A stretch of 64,000 nt of DNA. It comes from Aminobacter aminovorans. Lineage in GTDB: Bacteria; Pseudomonadota; Alphaproteobacteria; Rhizobiales; Rhizobiaceae. The stretch spans positions 3,735,501 to 3,799,500 of the forward strand of contig NZ_UFSM01000001.1 of NCBI RefSeq assembly GCF_900445235.1, given 5' to 3'. Under the pieces are notes generated by a model. The model had not been told where the DNA came from. It worked only from the letters and a program-made list of their open reading frames with translations, and did not search any database. This document shows, piece by piece, positions 60,614 to 64,000 of this stretch (its first letter is position 1; each line of letters starts with the position of its first letter). The position numbers and the translations under genes are program-made.

Positions 60614-60760
60614 GGTCAAGACGCCCTCCTCTATTGCTGGGCTGCCTGGCCGTCGAGCTGTCCTGGTCGGGCGCCAAACACGGCCTGGTGAAGGAAGCAG
60701 GTTTCGAAACGGATCGGCATCGTCTTTCCCTGATATCTGCAGTTGCGATGTGCTGCGGGA

Positions 60761-61816
60761 TCAACTCGCGATCGGCGCACCAAGGCCAAATTTGCGGACC
60801 AGCCCACGGCGATATTCGAGCGACATGCGATCCGACGGCACGTGGATCTCCTCGGTCAGATCGAGCGGCAGTTCCTCGGGATGCTGCTCCTCGACCATCG
60901 GCTTGTCCTCGTCGTTGATCAGCAGCGCATCCTTGACCCAGTAGTCGGTATCCGGATCGCCTGACGTGTCGGTCATCATCTGGAAGATGCGTGTCTCGCG
61001 CGCCGATACCGGGCAGACGGTGTCGGCGAAGTAGACGACGTAGTCGGATCCCTGCGGATCGATCTTGATCAGGGTGGAGAACGGATAGGTCAGCTCGTAA
61101 GTATAGACCACGTCGCGCGCGTCGCCCTCGACGCCGTCGTCGAAGCGGTTGAAGCCTTCATGGTAGGGCAACGCGAAGCGCAGGCCGTACTCGGTCTGCT
61201 CGACGTCGTAGGGAGGGATCGGGTCGGCCGTGCTGCCGCCGAAGCTCTGGGTGTGCACCCATGGGAAATGGGCAACGTCGTTGAAGTTCTCGACATGCCG
61301 GCTTGCCGCAGCATACCAGGTGCCCTCAGGCACATAAACCTTCCGCAGAGCCGGGTTGGAGATGCCGTCCCAGTCCGGCAGCTGCCAGATCGGCTCGCCC
61401 TTCAGGCAGGTCCAGATGATGCCGTAGCGCTCGACCGATGCGTAGGTTTCGAGGCGCAGCTTGGGAGGTATGCGCCCTTCGGAGTTGGCGATCGACGGGA
61501 TCTTGGAACAGGCGCCGTCATGCCCGAAATGCAGCCCGTGCATCGGACAGACGATCTGGTCGTCGGCCATCCAGCCGGCGCTGATGCGGGTGCCGCGGTG
61601 CGGGCACAAATCGCGGGCCACGGTGATGCCGGCCGACGTCTTGTAGATCACCAGGTCGACGTCGAGCAGCTTGGCGCGCACCGGCTTGTCGGCGATGTCG
61701 TGAACGAAGGCGATCGGATGCCAGAACGAGGCCAGGATATGCCAGTCGCTGGCGGCAAATGTGCAGCCGCGCGGCAGGTCGCTTCTTGTCTTGGAATGGT
61801 CGGCTGGCAGAAACAC
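60761..61816 (-). CDS. Rieske-type oxygenase, large subunit (VanA/demethylase-like)
   Basis: A 351-residue protein. The Rieske 2Fe-2S site is DLCPHRGTRISAGWMADDQI followed by VCPMHGLHFGHDG (CxH ... CxxH). The mononuclear iron site is VENFNDVAHFPWVHTQSFGG with the N/D-x2-H-x4-H spacing of ring-hydroxylating and demethylating monooxygenases. Length and one-subunit form match VanA, dicamba and N-methyl purine demethylases. A GTG start at good distance behind GGAGGG is used. It is the first gene of the leftward operon and divergent from an AraC gene. Confidence 0.9.
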   Translation of the reverse strand: MFLPADHSKTRSDLPRGCTFAASDWHILASFWHPIAFVHDIADKPVRAKLLDVDLVIYKTSAGITVARDLCPHRGTRISAGWMADDQIVCPMHGLHFGHDGACSKIPSIANSEGRIPPKLRLETYASVERYGIIWTCLKGEPIWQLPDWDGISNPALRKVYVPEGTWYAAASRHVENFNDVAHFPWVHTQSFGGSTADPIPPYDVEQTEYGLRFALPYHEGFNRFDDGVEGDARDVVYTYELTYPFSTLIKIDPQGSDYVVYFADTVCPVSARETRIFQMMTDTSGDPDTDYWVKDALLINDEDKPMVEEQHPEELPLDLTEEIHVPSDRMSLEYRRGLVRKFGLGAPIAS

Positions 61817-61886
61817 GTTTTCCCTCCAGAGGATGCGTCTTGCTGGCATGTCCAGGCGGCCTGACCGGCTCGCCCGTTGATGTCAG

Positions 61887-61917
61887 GAGTATTCCGCAGC
61901 CCCTGTTTTCACGGAAT
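61887..61917. promoter_or_regulatory. Divergent promoter region of Rieske gene and AraC copy 2, inverted repeat
   Basis: The 212-base gap contains the half-sites ATTCCG (61891-61896) and CGGAAT (61912-61917), 15 bases apart. It has no coding frame. The spacing on two helical turns suits a dimeric regulator, though the evidence is thin. Confidence 0.35.
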
Positions 61918-62028
61918 GCCTGCGCCGACCGAAAACATATCTGCCATTAAGATCGCATTCTTCTAATCTTTGACGGGGCATTTAGCCGTGCTAGGAAAAA
62001 GCATGACGCGGCAAGCGAGGCCTTGGCT

Positions 62029-62949
62029 ATGCGTGCATTTATCGACAGCGGCCGGGGCTTCGCCTTCGGTGAAGCGATATATCCGGCAGGCGGCGTCTAC
62101 GGGCCGCTGAAAGACCGTTATGTGACCTTGCTGATCATCCATGAAGGCAAGGCAAGGATCATCTGCGACGACGAAGAGACGGTGTTGAGCGCAAGAAGCT
62201 GCGGCTTCTTCCGCAATGAGCGAAGCATCTCGATGGAGTACACCGAAGGACGGCACACGCGGGTGAGCTGGTGCGAAGGCTATGCCGGAGACGTCAGCGA
62301 GGCACTCGCCTCGCGGTTGCGTTCATTGCCGGCCCGGATCCCCCTGCCGCAGCGCATCGAGAGCATTCAGCGTATCGGGGTGGAGCTTGGCGCAGGCTCG
62401 GGTTCCAATCTCAACCAGCTTCGCAACGCACTGGGGGAGTCGATCTTTCTCGCCTACTTCCATGAAGCGCAGATGTCCGAGCAGGAGCGGCTGACGCCGC
62501 GTTCCGTTCTGCGCGCCCGCTTCTACATCGACGAGAACTATGAAAAGGAAATTACCGTCGAACGCCTGGCCGCGCTTGTGGGTGTCACGCCGCAGCATCT
62601 GGTTTCGTCGTTTCGCAAGCACATCGGCGTCACGCCGGTGCGCTATCTCTGGCAGGTCAGGGCCGCTCGCGGCCACTTCCTGCTGCTGCAGACCGGCCTG
62701 CCGATCTCCGACATCGCCTATCAGTGCGGCTACAAGAACCCGTTCCATTTCTCCAGGCAGATATCCGAACAGTTCGGCATGTCGCCGCGCCAGGTTCGCG
62801 AAAACAAGGGCTACCGCATGGCAAGCGACATCGCCGAAGGCGCTGGCGACACCGCCTATGGCATGGCGCTTCCCGACACGACGGTGCTCCAGCCCGCGCC
62901 GTCACCGGCGATGGCGGTAGAAGATCCGGCCGGCTCGACGGCTCCCTGA
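62029..62949 (+). CDS. AraC family transcriptional regulator, copy 2 of a paralogous pair
   Basis: A 306-residue regulator. The sensor half starts RAFIDSGRGFAFGEAIYPAG; the DNA-binding half has LAALVGVTPQHLVSSFRKHI, GVTPVRYLWQVRAARGHFLL and PISDIAYQCGYKNPFHFSRQ. It aligns with the copy at 52831 over its whole length but carries about 30 extra C-terminal residues. The ATG has GCGAGG 8 bases upstream. Divergent orientation from the Rieske gene makes it the likely activator of the catabolic operon. Confidence 0.92.
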   Translation: MRAFIDSGRGFAFGEAIYPAGGVYGPLKDRYVTLLIIHEGKARIICDDEETVLSARSCGFFRNERSISMEYTEGRHTRVSWCEGYAGDVSEALASRLRSLPARIPLPQRIESIQRIGVELGAGSGSNLNQLRNALGESIFLAYFHEAQMSEQERLTPRSVLRARFYIDENYEKEITVERLAALVGVTPQHLVSSFRKHIGVTPVRYLWQVRAARGHFLLLQTGLPISDIAYQCGYKNPFHFSRQISEQFGMSPRQVRENKGYRMASDIAEGAGDTAYGMALPDTTVLQPAPSPAMAVEDPAGSTAP

Positions 62950-63061
62950 CCAAGCCTGGGAGGAGCCGACAGCGAACCTGCAGCTCCCAGACTCGAGTGC
63001 CCGACACTGACCTCCAGGCCCTGGGACCGCCGCTTGGCGGCAACCACCATTGTTCAGGGCT

Positions 63062-63691
63062 TCACGCTGCTGCGTCAGGCGGAGTGGGCTCGCCGAGCGA
63101 CAGCATCAGGCGGTTGGCCCAGTTGAAGAATGCCGCACCGTTGATCACGTCGACGATGGCCACGTCGTCAAGACCGGCGCGGCGAAGCTCGTCGATATGG
63201 CTTTCCGTGAGGCCGTGGGGCGTCCTGGTCAGGGCGGCGGAGGCGTCGATGATGGCATTCCAGCTCGGATCGATATCCGTGTAGATGCCCTCGTCGAGCA
63301 GTTTCTGGACATCTTCGCTGCGCTTGGAGTGCTGCCAGGCAAAGCGCGAATGCACGGAGGCGCAGAAGATGCAGCCATTGGTGCGCGACGCAGCGGTCGC
63401 TGCGATCTCGCGTTCGGCTCGCGGCAGGCCGCTTTTGGTGTTGTAGAAGATGTCCTTGTCGGTCCTGGTGCGTGCGCCGAGAATATCGGGATCGCGCGCC
63501 AGCAGCATGAAATAGGGCGACTTGGCGCGGGAGGGATCGACCAGGCCGGCATGGTGGCGGTCGGTCAGCTCGTCCTGGGCCAACGGCTGCAGCCAGGGAA
63601 CCCAGCCGAGTTCATCGCGGGTGAAGACATTCGGTTCGATGTTGTCGGGATAGGTGATTACTTGATCGGTCATGTCGTTGGTCCCTGTCAT
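63062..63691 (-). CDS. AhpD-like / carboxymuconolactone decarboxylase domain protein (Avi_7169-like)
   Basis: A 209-residue protein with the AhpD-type motif SRTNGCIFCASVHSRFAWQH (C-x2-C-x3-H, about residues 106-125), a redox pair for peroxide or electrophile reduction. The N-terminal half (FTRDELGWVPWLQPLAQDEL) and the C-terminal ELRRAGLDDVAIVDVINGAA fit the two-domain peroxidase-related family. Its ATG overlaps the stop of the upstream gene by four bases. Paired genes of this kind are known from rhizobia as the Avi_7169/Avi_7170 families next to flavin monooxygenase and peptide importer genes, which would lie to the right. Confidence 0.82.
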   Translation of the reverse strand: MTGTNDMTDQVITYPDNIEPNVFTRDELGWVPWLQPLAQDELTDRHHAGLVDPSRAKSPYFMLLARDPDILGARTRTDKDIFYNTKSGLPRAEREIAATAASRTNGCIFCASVHSRFAWQHSKRSEDVQKLLDEGIYTDIDPSWNAIIDASAALTRTPHGLTESHIDELRRAGLDDVAIVDVINGAAFFNWANRLMLSLGEPTPPDAAA

Positions 63692-64000
63692 TCCGCCGCA
63701 TCGAGGCGGTCGGCGGCAAACTTCCTGTCGAGCACACGCAGACCGGCCACCACCCTGATCTGGAAGGCGAGGAAGGCGATGATCTGCGACAGCGTTACGA
63801 TGCCGGTCGTGCTCCAGCCGGCGTCGAGCAGCGCCTGAAGCGCTGCCGGACTGGCGTCACGTGGGTGCAGCACCAGCAGATGCGCATGTTCGAGCCCGGC
63901 CACGAGCTTCGGTCCCAGGACCTCGCGGCTCGCCTCGGCGACGCGATAGGACGGGCCGGTCACATTTTCCCGCGTCAGCGGCCCCTGGGGATAGGCACCG
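63688..64000 (-). CDS. CMD-domain protein (Avi_7170-like), C-terminal part
   Basis: The frame is open up to the end of the window, so about 103 C-terminal residues are seen. They include GAYPQGPLTRENVTGPSYRV, LEHAHLLVLHPRDASPAALQ and WSTTGIVTLSQIIAFLAFQI, which looks like the helical end of a carboxymuconolactone-decarboxylase-like protein. It is coupled to the AhpD-like gene by a four-base overlap (ATGA). The rest, including any Cys motif, is outside the window. Confidence 0.75.
   Translation of the reverse strand, partial: GAYPQGPLTRENVTGPSYRVAEASREVLGPKLVAGLEHAHLLVLHPRDASPAALQALLDAGWSTTGIVTLSQIIAFLAFQIRVVAGLRVLDRKFAADRLDAAE

Overview
The window reads as a chromosome segment of a high-GC alphaproteobacterium of the Hyphomicrobiales (Rhizobiales), most likely Phyllobacteriaceae (Mesorhizobium/Aminobacter type). 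The grounds are gene order and protein type: plsX-fabH-ihfA-merR next to tRNA-Pro, glyA-nrdR-ribD-ribE-ribH-nusB, a K+-independent H+-pyrophosphatase, an LdtR/LdtP pair, DUF1344 proteins, and two degenerate copies of a palindromic element of the kind scattered through rhizobial genomes. The assignment is from recall of families and synteny, not from a search.

Left part (1-50 kb) is mostly housekeeping DNA. It opens with the end of an O-antigen ligase/polymerase-like gene and a tandem array of four secreted DUF1344 mini-genes, each closed by its own hairpin; the first two copies are a ~714-bp duplication including the upstream region. Next come a frameshifted HD-hydrolase gene, tRNA-Pro(GGG), the merR-ihfA-fabH-plsX-DUF177 block, a cytochrome bc1 chaperone, bamE and hppA. 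An osmoprotectant importer of YehZYXW/OsmF type follows, then a tightly overlapping nusB/ribH and ribE/ribD/nrdR block, and glyA. The ldtP-ldtR pair (cell wall L,D-transpeptidase and its MarR regulator) is separated by an unusually structured non-coding stretch. Further on are an acyl-CoA hydratase/hydrolase, hemB, bpt, several transporters, parC, aspS, rnd, guaB, rlmE, a Ppx/GppA gene, and a membrane protein next to tRNA-Gln(CTG). An HNH endonuclease gene sits directly behind that tRNA.

Right part (50.3-64 kb) is an accessory catabolic island. A leftward run encodes a Rieske oxygenase, a VanB-type reductase, an adenosine-deaminase-family amidohydrolase and a complete BMP-type nucleoside ABC importer (binding protein, double ATPase, two permeases). 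It is flanked by two clearly paralogous AraC regulators. One is divergent from the Rieske gene; the other is divergent from a folate-dependent aminomethyltransferase (GcvT-like) gene that is followed by a GlxA-type regulator. At the right edge is a pair of carboxymuconolactone-decarboxylase/AhpD-like genes. My inference is an uptake-and-demethylation/deamination pathway for an N- or O-methylated purine- or nucleoside-like compound. The substrate is not determined by the sequence. This is the best candidate in the window for an undescribed system.
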